31,566 bases of DNA from a virus, in IMG/VR virus record IMGVR_UViG_3300046002_004709, positions 1-31,566 of that record; one strand, written 5' to 3'. Below, piece after piece: positions 1-7,863 of this stretch; the stretch's first letter is position 1; each line of letters opens with the position of its first letter. The position numbers were made by a program, and so were the translations under genes. The notes beneath the pieces are model-generated. The model was not told where the DNA came from and searched no databases. It worked only from the letters and a program-made list of their open reading frames with translations.

Positions 1-177
1 AAAGACATTATCATCTGTTTAGATGGTGATGCGTATGATGATGCAAAAAAATTATACGATAAACTAAATGGAGGTGCCCTATATAACAGAGTAAAACTTG
101 TCAAATTACCAAAAGACAAGGATGTCTGCGATTTAAGGGGAGATATCACACCATATTACATAGAAGAAAAACAATGA
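1..177 (+). CDS. DNA primase, C-terminal fragment (Toprim domain)
   Basis: Only the last 58 codons are in the window. The fragment opens with a hydrophobic strand followed by LDGDAYDDAKKLYDKL, then VKLVKLPKDKDVCDLRG. This is how the end of a Toprim domain looks in DnaG/gp61-type primases: an acidic D-x-D metal-binding motif after a strand, then a V-x-LP-x-x-KD segment. The expected role is synthesis of RNA primers for lagging-strand replication. The stop codon overlaps the next start as ATGA, so it is translationally coupled to the nuclease gene, which fits a replication operon. The 5' part lies outside the window. A different Toprim protein remains possible. Confidence 0.7.
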   Translation, partial: KDIIICLDGDAYDDAKKLYDKLNGGALYNRVKLVKLPKDKDVCDLRGDITPYYIEEKQ

Positions 178-1031
178 ATTTAAAAGAAATAGCAAAAGAA
201 ATAAGAGACCTTATTTCAGAAAAACAAAAAGAACTATGTTTAACCTTTGAAGAAGAAAAACATAGATACACGATGAAAGATGTTAATGGAGATATTAGAG
301 ACGATTTTCCATCAGTATCAAAGGTGATGAAGTTATTTTACGATGAGTTCCCAACCGAAGAGGCGGCAAGAAATAAGGCGAAAGGTGACCCATATGTAAT
401 GCAAACTTTACTTGCAGAATGGGAGGAAGCGGGAAAGACATCCACAAATATGGGTAGTAGGGTTCATTACGAATTAGAAATTGAAACATTAAAGAGAGGT
501 GGTTTAAACAAACAAGTAAGACAACCAATCTATGAATGTGATATGGAAATGATTATGAAAGGTGATCGTATGATTAAAGCGGGTTATAAGTTTCTAAAAC
601 TTATGGAAGATAGAGGGGCAGTACTTTTAGACACGGAGATAGTTTTAGGTCACCCTGAGTTAGGATATACAGGACAACCCGATAAGGTATGGATAATGTT
701 TAATAAACAAAGAACGGGATTTGGAATTGTAATAACCGATTGGAAAACCAATAAGAAAAAAAATATGGAAACAAACGACTACACAAAACCAATGAGAGAA
801 CCGTTTAAATATTTACCAAATAACGCACTTGGACACTACAACACTCAACTTCCACTTTATGGTAAACTACTTGTAAAAATGTTAGAGGGGACAAAATATG
901 AGGGTATTAGTTTTTATGGATGTGTAATTGTTCACCTTACGGATGAACAAGAATTTACAGAATACAGAGTATCAAAAGAAGTTGTTGATACAATAATGGA
1001 TATGGATATTAAAGAATATTTGACAAAATAA
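174..1031 (+). CDS. PD-(D/E)XK superfamily nuclease (RecB/Cas4-like)
   Basis: A 285-aa protein with the ordered motifs of a RecB-type PD-(D/E)XK nuclease. An N-terminal helical part contains GSRVHYELE (about residues 94-102). Then come GYTGQPDKVWIM (about 164-175, the acidic D motif), ITDWKTNKK (about 187-195, the D-x-K motif) and HYNTQLPLYGKLL (about 221-233, the Q-x-x-x-Y motif). These residues bind the metal and drive phosphodiester cleavage in the family. It overlaps the primase stop by 4 nt and stands upstream of the gp47/gp46 genes, so a role in phage DNA processing or recombination is likely. The exact polarity and substrate cannot be read from the sequence. Confidence 0.8.
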   Translation: MNLKEIAKEIRDLISEKQKELCLTFEEEKHRYTMKDVNGDIRDDFPSVSKVMKLFYDEFPTEEAARNKAKGDPYVMQTLLAEWEEAGKTSTNMGSRVHYELEIETLKRGGLNKQVRQPIYECDMEMIMKGDRMIKAGYKFLKLMEDRGAVLLDTEIVLGHPELGYTGQPDKVWIMFNKQRTGFGIVITDWKTNKKKNMETNDYTKPMREPFKYLPNNALGHYNTQLPLYGKLLVKMLEGTKYEGISFYGCVIVHLTDEQEFTEYRVSKEVVDTIMDMDIKEYLTK

Positions 1032-1053
1032 ATAAAATAAATTATTATTGACT

Positions 1054-1146
1054 ATGGAAAATTCAGTAGAATTGGTTTGGGTATACACAACATCGTGGGA
1101 CCACTTATCACCTTTTAAAATAAACATAAATTATATTATAAAATGA
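1054..1146 (+). CDS. Possible 30-aa small protein
   Basis: A 30-codon frame begins MENSVELVWVYTTSWDHLSP and ends at a TGA that overlaps the next ATG (ATGA), the coupling used by many neighbours. It fills the gap after the nuclease. No recognised motif. The overlap and the absence of other content favour a real gene, but the length makes this weak. Confidence 0.4.
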   Translation: MENSVELVWVYTTSWDHLSPFKININYIIK

Positions 1147-1391
1147 AAATTTATTTAACAAAAACATATTCGGTATTTGAATCATATGGACCGATTGATG
1201 TTAATTTAGAAGATTATCCAGAACTTGAGGGTAAATCAGAAAAAGAAATTATTGAATACTTTAATGAAATTATGTATGAAGAAAACATTAAAGATGGTAG
1301 TGAAGACACATTAGTAGACGAGTTTCAGTTTAATACTGAAATGATAAAACAAAAATATACAGACGAAGAAGAAGAAATCGTCGCTTATTGA
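1143..1391 (+). CDS. Small acidic hypothetical protein
   Basis: An 82-aa strongly acidic protein starting MKIYLTKTYSVFESYG, with its tail dominated by Asp and Glu. No membrane segment, cysteine motif or recognised domain. It starts inside the stop of the preceding small ORF and is followed 1 nt later by the zinc-ribbon gene. It therefore belongs to a compact cluster of small early-type proteins between the replication nuclease and gp47. Function unknown. Confidence 0.65.
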   Translation: MKIYLTKTYSVFESYGPIDVNLEDYPELEGKSEKEIIEYFNEIMYEENIKDGSEDTLVDEFQFNTEMIKQKYTDEEEEIVAY

Positions 1392-1392
1392 T

Positions 1393-1605
1393 ATGGAAGA
1401 TATTATAAAACCAAAAATTAACCTAAAAGACCAACCAACAGTTGATTGTGAAAAATGCCACTCAAAATACTTTAAAGAAGTTGTAATGTTAAAAAAAGTA
1501 TCAAAAATTTTAACAGGGGGACACGAAGATAGCATGGTGCCTTTTCCAACATATATGTGTAACGAATGTGGACACGTAAACATTGATTTTCAATTATTTG
1601 ATTAA
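1393..1605 (+). CDS. Small zinc-ribbon protein
   Basis: A 70-aa protein with two CxxC knuckles: C19-E-K-C22 and C56-N-E-C59, the second in the context YMCNECGHVN. The spacing of about 33 residues is typical of a treble-clef or zinc-ribbon fold. Such ribbons often bind nucleic acid or RNA polymerase, but nothing here identifies the partner. It starts 1 nt after the previous stop, within the small-gene cluster. Confidence 0.7.
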   Translation: MEDIIKPKINLKDQPTVDCEKCHSKYFKEVVMLKKVSKILTGGHEDSMVPFPTYMCNECGHVNIDFQLFD

Positions 1606-1606
1606 A

Positions 1607-1753
1607 ATGGAAATAGGTAAAATGACATTGTCTAAAGCGTACCCTTATCTTAATAGTGTTGCAAAAACATATGGTTTAAGATTACATCTCGCTAAAGAAT
1701 TTAAATTAGCACGTTTAATTTTAGCTAACTTATATAATAGAGAATTATTATGA
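1607..1753 (+). CDS. 48-aa small basic protein
   Basis: A 48-codon frame starting MEIGKMTLSKAYPYL. It is mostly helical and basic, with KEFKLARLILANLYNREL near the end. It begins 1 nt after the zinc-ribbon stop and its TGA overlaps the next ATG as ATGA. The tight packing on both sides is the main evidence that it is expressed. No family recognised. Confidence 0.55.
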   Translation: MEIGKMTLSKAYPYLNSVAKTYGLRLHLAKEFKLARLILANLYNRELL

Positions 1754-1998
1754 CACACAAAGAATTTTATATTTGGTTAGAGGGTTACTTATATGGTAAA
1801 CTTGAAAACAAACATATTGACATAATGCCGATAGTTGAAAAAATGAATCAAGTGAAAGACGACATTGAAGTTGATAAATTAAAAATTAGACCATTACAAC
1901 CAATCCCGATGCCAACTAACCCATTTCCAAAGAATGATGATCCATTTAAACCACCATACGAAATATATTGCGGAACAAAAACACAATTAAATGATTAA
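1750..1998 (+). CDS. Hypothetical protein with proline-rich tail
   Basis: An 82-aa protein. The N-terminal half, EFYIWLEGYLYGKLENKHI, is an aromatic helix pattern I associate with small conserved phage proteins. The second half is proline-rich (PLQPIPMPTNPFPKNDDPF) and probably unstructured. It overlaps both neighbours, including 8 nt of the gp47 gene, so it is part of the same operon. Function unknown. Confidence 0.6.
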   Translation: MTHKEFYIWLEGYLYGKLENKHIDIMPIVEKMNQVKDDIEVDKLKIRPLQPIPMPTNPFPKNDDPFKPPYEIYCGTKTQLND

Positions 1999-2770
1999 AA
2001 AATTAGTACACTTCTCTGATTTACACGTCAGATTATATAAGGACCACGATTTGTATCGGTCAATTTTAGAAACAGGACTTGAACAATGGAAAGAATTAAA
2101 ACCTGATAGGATAATTTTTACAGGTGATTTAGTTCACTCTAAAAATCAAATGACACCTGAACTTATTGAGTTTGTTGCTTGGATTTTAACTGAATGTTCT
2201 AAAATTGCAAAAACAATCATCATTCCTGGTAATCACGATTTTTTAGTTAATAATACCGAAAGATTAGACGCATTAACACCAATTATTAATTCTTTGAATA
2301 ATGAAAGTATTGTGTACTACCGAGATAGAGGTGTTTATGAAGATGAAAACATTAGTTGGTGCATATACTCACAGTATCAAGGAAATATCCCACCTGATAT
2401 TAGTGAAGCAAAAGGAAATAAAATTGGATTATTTCACGGACCAATTACGGGTTTAAAAACTGATTTAGGTTTTGAGTTTGGTGAAGAGGCGTATGAGATT
2501 GAAAAGTTTGATGGACTTGAAACAGTATTATGTGGAGATATTCATAAACGTGCCGAGTTTCTTATTAAAAATGGAAAAGGGTATATGATTGGTTCTACAA
2601 TTCAAAATAATATTGGTGAAAGTATTGGAAGACACGGATATGGGGTATACGATGTTGAAACAAAAGAATACGTATATACCGATTTATTTAACCCAAGACC
2701 GTTTTTAAAATTTGAAATAAAATCTTTTGAAGATATTGAAAATGGAACAGAAAGACTCAAAAATCTTTAA
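1991..2770 (+). CDS. Recombination nuclease subunit, SbcD/Mre11-like (T4 gp47 homologue)
   Basis: A 259-aa calcineurin-like metallophosphoesterase. All five metal-binding blocks are present: FSDLH (D10, H12), TGDLVHS (G45, D46), PGNHD (N81, H82, D83), FHGP (H149) and CGDIHKR (D183, H185). In T4, gp47 pairs with gp46 (Rad50/SbcC-like) to resect DNA ends for recombination-dependent replication and host DNA breakdown. The gp46 homologue lies about 1.2 kb downstream. At 259 aa it is shorter than T4 gp47 (339 aa), consistent with a minimal catalytic core lacking much of the C-terminal capping region. Confidence 0.92.
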   Translation: MIKKLVHFSDLHVRLYKDHDLYRSILETGLEQWKELKPDRIIFTGDLVHSKNQMTPELIEFVAWILTECSKIAKTIIIPGNHDFLVNNTERLDALTPIINSLNNESIVYYRDRGVYEDENISWCIYSQYQGNIPPDISEAKGNKIGLFHGPITGLKTDLGFEFGEEAYEIEKFDGLETVLCGDIHKRAEFLIKNGKGYMIGSTIQNNIGESIGRHGYGVYDVETKEYVYTDLFNPRPFLKFEIKSFEDIENGTERLKNL

Positions 2771-3275
2771 TAAAACAATACTTAAAAATGTTGAAAGTTA
2801 TTGTAAATTAAATAATATTGAAGACATTAATGTGTTCATTAAAAAATGTTTTGATACAGGATTTAACATTGAAAAGTATGGGTTGTTGGGAAAAACACTT
2901 AATGATGGTGAAAAACACCTAAAAACGGTTGAAGTTGAGGAAAAACACGTAATTAAAGAGGTGATAGTTGAAAAACGAGTGGAGATACCGGTTGAAGTAA
3001 TAAAAGAGGTTATAGTTGAAAAAGAAGTTATTAAAGAAGTACCTGTAGAAAAGATTGTCACAAAAATAGAATATGTTAGTAATAACAATGACCAAGACAG
3101 CAACAAAATTAAAATGTTACAAACAACAATTCAAAACCTTACTTCGGAGGTTAGAGAATTAAAAAAGAAAAACGAAGAATTAGAAAAAAAATTGTTAGAC
3201 ACGCCAAAACAAGTTGGTAATATTTCCGCCAAGTTCTATGGTAGTTCTAACCTAAACGATGATTTATACAAATAA
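2742..3275 (+). CDS. Coiled-coil protein with Val/Glu/Lys repeats
   Basis: A 177-aa protein if started at MEQKDSK, which overlaps the gp47 end by 29 nt; an in-frame ATG at 2727 would add 5 residues. The first 65 residues look globular and helical (FIKKCFDTGFNIEKYGLLG). Next come degenerate repeats of the type IKEVIVEKEVIKEVPVEK (about 68-108). A heptad-like coiled coil follows (TSEVRELKKKNEELEKKLL). The tail ends SAKFYGSSNLNDDLYK. It lies between the two subunits of the Mre11/Rad50-like complex, so it may assist that complex; this is inference from position only. Confidence 0.7.
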   Translation: MEQKDSKIFNKTILKNVESYCKLNNIEDINVFIKKCFDTGFNIEKYGLLGKTLNDGEKHLKTVEVEEKHVIKEVIVEKRVEIPVEVIKEVIVEKEVIKEVPVEKIVTKIEYVSNNNDQDSNKIKMLQTTIQNLTSEVRELKKKNEELEKKLLDTPKQVGNISAKFYGSSNLNDDLYK

Positions 3276-3276
3276 T

Positions 3277-3627
3277 ATGAATTTAGTGATTTGGGCAATG
3301 GTTGCCTATGGAATGACAAACATTTTGGTCTATGGATCAATTTTTAATGGATTAAGACGTAAAATCCATAATTGGGGTAATAATGAATATTCTTTTCTTT
3401 ATGGTTTAGGGTCATTTTTATCTGGACTTATCTCTTGTGTACTTTGCACATCAACATGGGTGGGATTTTTCTTATCTTTAACGTATTTTTCACCTAATGC
3501 AGATATTATTGGACTTAATAAATTTTTATCTGTATTTTTTGATGGTATGTTGTCCGCAGGATTTGTGTGGGGAATAAATGCAATCATAGAATGGTTTGAA
3601 GAAAATAGACCGACTAATAATAAGTAA
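3277..3627 (+). CDS. Small integral membrane protein (DUF1360-like)
   Basis: A 116-aa hydrophobic protein; the ATG at 3277 follows the previous stop by 1 nt. It has about three membrane segments: residues 2-20, about 43-65 (LGSFLSGLISCVLCTSTWVGFFLSLTYF region) and about 85-105. The C-x-x-C-T-x-x-W-V-G block and the N-terminal YGSIFNGLRRKI resemble the DUF1360-type inner membrane proteins found in T4-like phages. The likely location is the host inner membrane. Its role is unknown. Confidence 0.65.
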   Translation: MNLVIWAMVAYGMTNILVYGSIFNGLRRKIHNWGNNEYSFLYGLGSFLSGLISCVLCTSTWVGFFLSLTYFSPNADIIGLNKFLSVFFDGMLSAGFVWGINAIIEWFEENRPTNNK

Positions 3628-3651
3628 TAATAACTAATAATAACTAATAAT
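3615..3651 (+). repeat. 10-bp tandem repeat (TAATAATAAC)n
   Basis: Three full copies of TAATAATAA[C/G] and 7 nt of a fourth run from the last codons of the membrane-protein gene, through its stop, into the start codon of the next gene. The period is one DNA helical turn. It is purely A/T except one base per unit, and stop codons occur in register. Confidence 0.8.
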
Positions 3652-3904
3652 GGGAAAAAAAGCAAAAGAACACAGAGCAAAAGTTGCCAAAAGAAATGCT
3701 AATTTAAAAGTACAAGAAAAACGTATGCAAAAAGTTTGGCAAGAGGCATTCCAAGAACAAATGGAAAAAATGAAAGAACAATTTGCCGCAATGTCAGGAG
3801 ATACTATGTCTGAATTAACAGGATTATTAGAGGATGAGGAAAACGTACAAGAACAAACAATACAAGAAGGATCCGAATCAGTTGAACCTGTTCAAGGAGA
3901 GTAA
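3650..3904 (+). CDS. Small charged helical hypothetical protein
   Basis: An 84-aa protein. The N-terminus is very basic (MGKKAKEHRAKVAKRNANLK), followed by a helical, Gln/Lys/Glu-rich stretch and an acidic tail. The bipolar charge suggests a nucleic-acid or protein-binding adaptor, but no family is recognised. The start codon is the end of the 10-bp tandem repeat, and it sits directly ahead of the gp46 homologue. Confidence 0.6.
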   Translation: MGKKAKEHRAKVAKRNANLKVQEKRMQKVWQEAFQEQMEKMKEQFAAMSGDTMSELTGLLEDEENVQEQTIQEGSESVEPVQGE

Positions 3905-3923
3905 ACCATTTAATTATAATATA

Positions 3924-6257
3924 ATGACAAAAGAGATAGACATATCAAAGTTTGAAAATCCGTATATTCAAGTTGTTTGGGAAGATATTAATGAAAATTT
4001 CACTCAAGATAAAATTAAGAGTGTAAAACATTATTTTCAAAAAAAATATAATACGACTAATGTGAACGTAATTACTAAAGTAAAGACGACACAGGAAGAT
4101 AGTGAACAAACTGTTGATGTCTCTGTAAATGTTATGGACACTAACTACCAAGTTGATTTATTAAAACAATATTTGGTAAGTAAGGGTTATGAAAACTATT
4201 TAGATTCTATTTTAAGTCATAATAGAATGGTTGAAAATAAAATGCAAGAAAATGAGACTGAAACTACGGTTTTTAAAAAATGGTACATTAAAAACATCGA
4301 ATTTTCTAATTTTTTATCATATGGTGAAAACCAAAAGATTGATTTTGAAAAATGTAATGGTTTAACAGTCATTGAGTCAAACCCACCAAATTTTGGAGGT
4401 AAAACCGTACTTTCAGTTGACTTGTTATTATTTTTATTTTTTAATGAAACAACAAAAACAACAAAGGCTGAAGAAATTTTTAACCGATTTACCGACAAAA
4501 ACTCGGTAGTCGTTAAAGGTGAAGTAACAATTGATGGTGAGGATTACATTATTGTAAGAAACATCGAAAGAAAGATGTCCAAAAAAGGTGAATGGAATGT
4601 TAAAACTGAATTAGATTTTTTCAAAAAAATGTCTGATGGTAGTTTACAAAATTTTACTGGTGAACAAAGAAGAGAAACTGAAAAATTTATTAAAGAATCC
4701 ATAGGGACTAAAGATGACTTTTTAATGACCATCTTGACAACGGCAACAAACCTTGAGGAGTTGATTGATGCAAAACCAACAGCAAGAGGCCAAGTATTGT
4801 CACGTTTTATGGGACTTGAGTTCTTAAAAAGAAAAGAAGAAGTTGCGAAATCAATTTATTCCGATTTTTCTAAATCTATGTTATCAAACATTTATAACAC
4901 AGAAGAACTTAAAACAGATAATGAAAATAACGAAACAAAAATATCTGAGTTAAAATCTAACATTGAAACCAATAGACTTGAGTTAATTAATATAACATCA
5001 AACATCGGTAAAGGTAGAAATTACCGAGATGAAATGATATCTAAAAAACATACAGATATTGACATTGAGTTAAGTAGGTTAGTACCAAGTGATGTGCAAA
5101 ATGAGATTGACGGACATCTATTTCAAATTGAACAAACAAACATTAAACTATCTGAGTTAAAAGTTGTTGAACCAAAAGAATACTATAAAGAGGACGAACA
5201 CGATAAAGTAAAGGAGGAATATAATAATGCATTTAAACAAAAAGTAGAATTTGATACAAAAATCACCGAGATTGAAAAATTAAAAAGTTCAGTTAAAGGT
5301 GGTATTAAGTGCGAACATTGTGGTATTGAATTAATGAATGCTGCAATAACACAACAAAAGATATCCGAACTTGATGGCCTTATCACTCATAGAGGTCAAA
5401 TTTTAGGGGTTATGACGGATTTATCCAACAAGGAACAAAGTTTTGTCCAACTTAAAAAAGAATTTGATGAGTATGAAAAAAACAAACTTATTAAAGAAAA
5501 GTATGAGGCAACAATTGAGAATTATAATTTAAAAATTGAGACACTTAAAAATAAGTTAACTGAATATGATAAAATGTTGGATAAAATTAAAACCAACGAA
5601 CAAATTGATGCTATGTTGATTAAAGCGGGTTTAAGACTTGAAGAATTGGATAGACAAAAAACTCAAACACAAACTCAGATTAATTCTGACGAATACACAG
5701 TTAAAACATTAGAAGAAAAGATTAAAACTAATCTGAACAATATTATTAAAATTTCTGAAGAACAAGAAAAAGAAAAGATTCATAAAATTTATTTAGATGC
5801 TTACGGTAAAAATGGTATTTCTAAAATAATTATGAAAACAATGATGCCATTAATTAATTCGGAACTCCAAAGACTTATGGAAGATAGTTCTTATTTTAAA
5901 TTGGAAATCAGAATTAGTGATAAAAATGAGGTTGAATTTTTAATGATTGATAATGGTACTGGAGTTGAAAAATTAATGTCATCAGGATCAGGTTACGAGA
6001 GAACAATCGCATCTTTAGCTTTAAGATCTGTTTTAAGTAAGATTTGCTCACTACCAAAACCAAACGTCATCGTATTTGATGAAGTTTTTGGTAAGATATC
6101 AAACGACAACTTGGAAATGGTATCTGAGTTCTTCGTTAAAATTAAAGAATACTTTGAGAAGATATTTTTAATAACACATAACCCAATGGTTAATCAGTGG
6201 GCTGATAGTGTTGTTAAAATTAGAAAGGAAGATAATATTTCAAAAGTTTATCAATAA
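3924..6257 (+). CDS. Recombination ATPase, SbcC/Rad50-like (T4 gp46 homologue)
   Basis: A 777-aa SMC-like protein. A 120-residue N-terminal extension precedes the ATPase head. Key parts: Walker A region ESNPPNFGGKT (151-161, K160), long coiled coils, zinc hook C463-E-H-C466, ABC signature SSGSGYERT (686-694), Walker B VIVFDE (715-720) and H-loop ITHN (H752). It would pair with the gp47 homologue to process DNA ends. I use ATG 3924 because the longer frame from 3834 runs inside the preceding gene in another register. The Walker A is odd: the first glycine of GxxxxGKT is a proline. T4 gp46 is 560 aa and starts almost directly with the ATPase head, so the extension is lineage-specific. Confidence 0.92.
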   Translation: MTKEIDISKFENPYIQVVWEDINENFTQDKIKSVKHYFQKKYNTTNVNVITKVKTTQEDSEQTVDVSVNVMDTNYQVDLLKQYLVSKGYENYLDSILSHNRMVENKMQENETETTVFKKWYIKNIEFSNFLSYGENQKIDFEKCNGLTVIESNPPNFGGKTVLSVDLLLFLFFNETTKTTKAEEIFNRFTDKNSVVVKGEVTIDGEDYIIVRNIERKMSKKGEWNVKTELDFFKKMSDGSLQNFTGEQRRETEKFIKESIGTKDDFLMTILTTATNLEELIDAKPTARGQVLSRFMGLEFLKRKEEVAKSIYSDFSKSMLSNIYNTEELKTDNENNETKISELKSNIETNRLELINITSNIGKGRNYRDEMISKKHTDIDIELSRLVPSDVQNEIDGHLFQIEQTNIKLSELKVVEPKEYYKEDEHDKVKEEYNNAFKQKVEFDTKITEIEKLKSSVKGGIKCEHCGIELMNAAITQQKISELDGLITHRGQILGVMTDLSNKEQSFVQLKKEFDEYEKNKLIKEKYEATIENYNLKIETLKNKLTEYDKMLDKIKTNEQIDAMLIKAGLRLEELDRQKTQTQTQINSDEYTVKTLEEKIKTNLNNIIKISEEQEKEKIHKIYLDAYGKNGISKIIMKTMMPLINSELQRLMEDSSYFKLEIRISDKNEVEFLMIDNGTGVEKLMSSGSGYERTIASLALRSVLSKICSLPKPNVIVFDEVFGKISNDNLEMVSEFFVKIKEYFEKIFLITHNPMVNQWADSVVKIRKEDNISKVYQ

Positions 6258-6280
6258 TATGTACGGAGTAACGAAAAAAA

Positions 6281-6288
6281 TATTTATA
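6281..6288 (+). promoter_or_regulatory. TATTTATA octamer (candidate phage promoter element)
   Basis: Exact TATTTATA lying between the gp46 stop and the preferred start of the next gene, 27 nt before ATG 6316. The same octamer precedes several other genes here. In this position it could drive the 6316 gene and the sigma factor. Confidence 0.35.
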
Positions 6289-6315
6289 TTTGTAAGACAC
6301 ATTAAAAAACTATTT

Positions 6316-6894
6316 ATGGGTAGAAAGAAAAAAGTTACGGAACCCGAAGATAAAAGGTATATGTTATTTCTATACGGAGATTTTATGGAATCGGAAGAAC
6401 TGACACAAGAATTATCAATGCAATTTATTACTGTAACATCTTCAGAGTATTTAAAGTTTACTTATGGTGAGTATGGTGTTGTTTTACATTTTAGAAGTAA
6501 AGAAACCTTTAATGACCTTAAAGAGTATGTTGATATGGTTTTTAATGACATTACGGAACAATATTTTTTAATTGAGGTGTCAGGTAATTTTGACATTAAA
6601 ATGCCAAGAAAACTTAAAAAAGATTTTTTGAATATAGATGGTGATTTAAAGAAAGAAGAACCAAAAAACGGAGGCATAAAAATTGACGAGATTAGTGAAG
6701 AGAAAAGAAAAAATATTAGTTTTGAGATTTATTACCCAATTATGGATGGAGGGCTTTTCGGTAAAGAAACCCCTTACGTAATTGAAGAACCAACAGTGGA
6801 TGAAATTTTAGATAAGATAACAGAAAAAGGAATAGAGTCATTAACAGAGAAAGAAAAAGAGATATTAAAGAATTATGGAAAGAACAAAAACTGA
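6316..6894 (+). CDS. Conserved phage hypothetical protein upstream of sigma factor
   Basis: A 192-aa protein from MGRKKKVTEPEDKRYMLF; an in-frame ATG at 6259 would add 19 residues but would swallow the TATTTATA element. The body is mixed alpha/beta, with LYGDFMESEELTQEL, VVLHFRSKETFNDLKEYVD and EVSGNFDIKMPRKLKKDF. The tail is Glu/Lys-rich and ends EKEKEILKNYGKNKN. I recognise the pattern YxxFLYGDF...LHFRSK...EYVDMV as conserved among T4-like phages of Bacteroidota, with no assigned role. It overlaps the sigma gene by 20 nt, so the two are co-translated. Confidence 0.7.
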   Translation: MGRKKKVTEPEDKRYMLFLYGDFMESEELTQELSMQFITVTSSEYLKFTYGEYGVVLHFRSKETFNDLKEYVDMVFNDITEQYFLIEVSGNFDIKMPRKLKKDFLNIDGDLKKEEPKNGGIKIDEISEEKRKNISFEIYYPIMDGGLFGKETPYVIEEPTVDEILDKITEKGIESLTEKEKEILKNYGKNKN

Positions 6895-7693
6895 GAACGT
6901 TAAATCGTCAAACCCATTGAATCAAGATGAGATTCAAATCTACCTTAAAGATATAAGAAAACTAAAGGTAATGACACCGGATCGTGAGAAGGTCTTAGCT
7001 CAAAAAATTGCATCAGGTGAATGTACGCAAAGAGAAAAAGACCAAATCCAAAAAGAAATGTTGGAGGGTAACCTTCGTTTTGTCATCACGGTTGCAAAAC
7101 AATACCAAAACCAAGGTGTTGACCTATCAGACTTAATTGCTGAAGGTAACTTTGGTCTTATGAAGGCAATTAAAAACTTTGATTGGAGTAAAAACAACCG
7201 TTTTATTTCGTATGCTGTTTGGTGGATTAAACAATCAATTCTTCAATCTCTAAATGAAAATTCAAGAACGATTAGACTACCAGTTAATGTTGTTCAGGAC
7301 ATGCAAAAAGAAAAAAAGGCAAATGAAAAAACAAATTCTGAATTGTCTGCAAAATTTGCTAACCTACCAAAAATGATAGACTTGGATATGAGTATCAATG
7401 AAGACGGGGACACACTAATTGACGTTATTAAAAATGATAATGTAGAATCCCCTGATGAAATATTCTCAACTAAAGATGCTCTTAAAGAGAAGATGTTAGG
7501 GATTATGTCTGTTTTAGATGAAAGAGAACGAATTATTGTTGAGGACTATTACGGTATAACTGGAACTCCTCGTACTTTGGAAGATATTGGGTCAGACTTT
7601 TCTTTAACAAAAGAACGTGTACGACAAATTAAAGAAAAGGCACTTCGTAAACTTAGAAACGAATGTTCTGATTTATTTGAATATTTAGGATAA
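6875..7693 (+). CDS. Phage-encoded primary-type sigma factor (RpoD-like)
   Basis: A 272-aa sigma-70 family protein. Region 1.2 is at about 15-45 (QIYLKDIRKLKVMT). Region 2 is at about 62-126, including LRFVITVAKQYQNQGVDLSD and ISYAVWWIKQSILQ. The RTIRLPVNVV block is at 131-140. Region 4 is at about 210-262, with the helix-turn-helix TLEDIGSDFSLTKERVRQIK. It closely resembles Bacteroidota RpoD, down to the YLG terminus. The part between region 2 and region 4 (about 141-200) is short, and the usual PSPEELA-type region 3.1 helix pair is not visible. It would redirect host RNA polymerase to phage promoters. It overlaps the upstream gene and is followed by the candidate RNA gene and a terminator. 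Confidence 0.93.
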   Translation: MERTKTENVKSSNPLNQDEIQIYLKDIRKLKVMTPDREKVLAQKIASGECTQREKDQIQKEMLEGNLRFVITVAKQYQNQGVDLSDLIAEGNFGLMKAIKNFDWSKNNRFISYAVWWIKQSILQSLNENSRTIRLPVNVVQDMQKEKKANEKTNSELSAKFANLPKMIDLDMSINEDGDTLIDVIKNDNVESPDEIFSTKDALKEKMLGIMSVLDERERIIVEDYYGITGTPRTLEDIGSDFSLTKERVRQIKEKALRKLRNECSDLFEYLG

Positions 7694-7731
7694 AAAATTT
7701 GGCAGATTAAAAAAAGACATATATCAGTGTT

Positions 7732-7851
7732 TGTCGGGAAGCTTACTCCTGGGGTCGTAAGTCGTCGTGACACCACGGTTAGTGTGTCGGGTTTAAAATC
7801 CTCTAATCGGTACGGAAAAATTCAAAAGGGTAGAGTAATTTCTACCCTTTT
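7732..7851 (+). ncRNA. Candidate structured RNA, GC-rich, ending in a terminator
   Basis: This non-coding stretch is about half G+C (47 of 91 bases in 7725-7815) in a very AT-rich genome, a usual sign of structured RNA. Visible helices are CTTAC/GTAAG (7742-7746 with 7757-7761) and CGTG/CACG (7766-7769 with 7774-7777, extendable by two wobble pairs). GTCGGG occurs twice (7733-7738, 7786-7791). The transcript would end at the hairpin at 7824-7851. A promoter may lie just upstream (TTTGGCA at 7698-7704, TATATC at 7720-7725). A T-arm-like GGGTTTAAAATCC is present, but no tRNA cloverleaf can be built. The 5' end is a guess and the class is unknown. Confidence 0.45.
7824..7851 (+). terminator. Intrinsic terminator after sigma factor / candidate RNA
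   Basis: A perfect 11-bp inverted repeat (AAAAGGGTAGA / TCTACCCTTTT) with a 6-nt loop GTAATT; the right arm ends in TTTT and is followed by GTTG. It separates the sigma factor and candidate RNA from the next gene, which has its own TATTTATA 4 nt further on. Confidence 0.85.
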
Positions 7852-7855
7852 GTTG

Positions 7856-7863
7856 TATTTATA
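7856..7863 (+). promoter_or_regulatory. TATTTATA element 3 nt before a start codon
   Basis: Exact octamer directly after a terminator and 3 nt before ATG 7867, so it must serve the next gene. If it is a -10 element, transcripts would begin at or next to the AUG. Confidence 0.55.

Noticed and set aside
2798-3106. 102-aa minus-strand frame opposite the coiled-coil gene
   Set aside because: It is a Ser/Thr/Ile-rich shadow produced by the Val/Glu/Lys repeats of the plus-strand gene.
3834-3923. Longer start for the gp46 homologue
   Set aside because: The extra 30 codons lie inside the preceding gene in another frame. ATG 3924 follows the typical AT-rich leader.
7732-7815. tRNA gene with a T-arm-like GGGTTTAAAATCC
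   Set aside because: The T-loop would be one base too long, the flanking stem does not pair, the anticodon-arm candidate has a 10-nt loop, and no 7-bp acceptor stem could be found on either strand.
7691-7863. In-frame extension of the sigma factor by stop read-through (frame open to 7863)
   Set aside because: The protein already ends at the conserved RpoD-type YLG terminus. The open frame crosses the GC-rich structured region and the terminator, so it is more likely RNA than protein.
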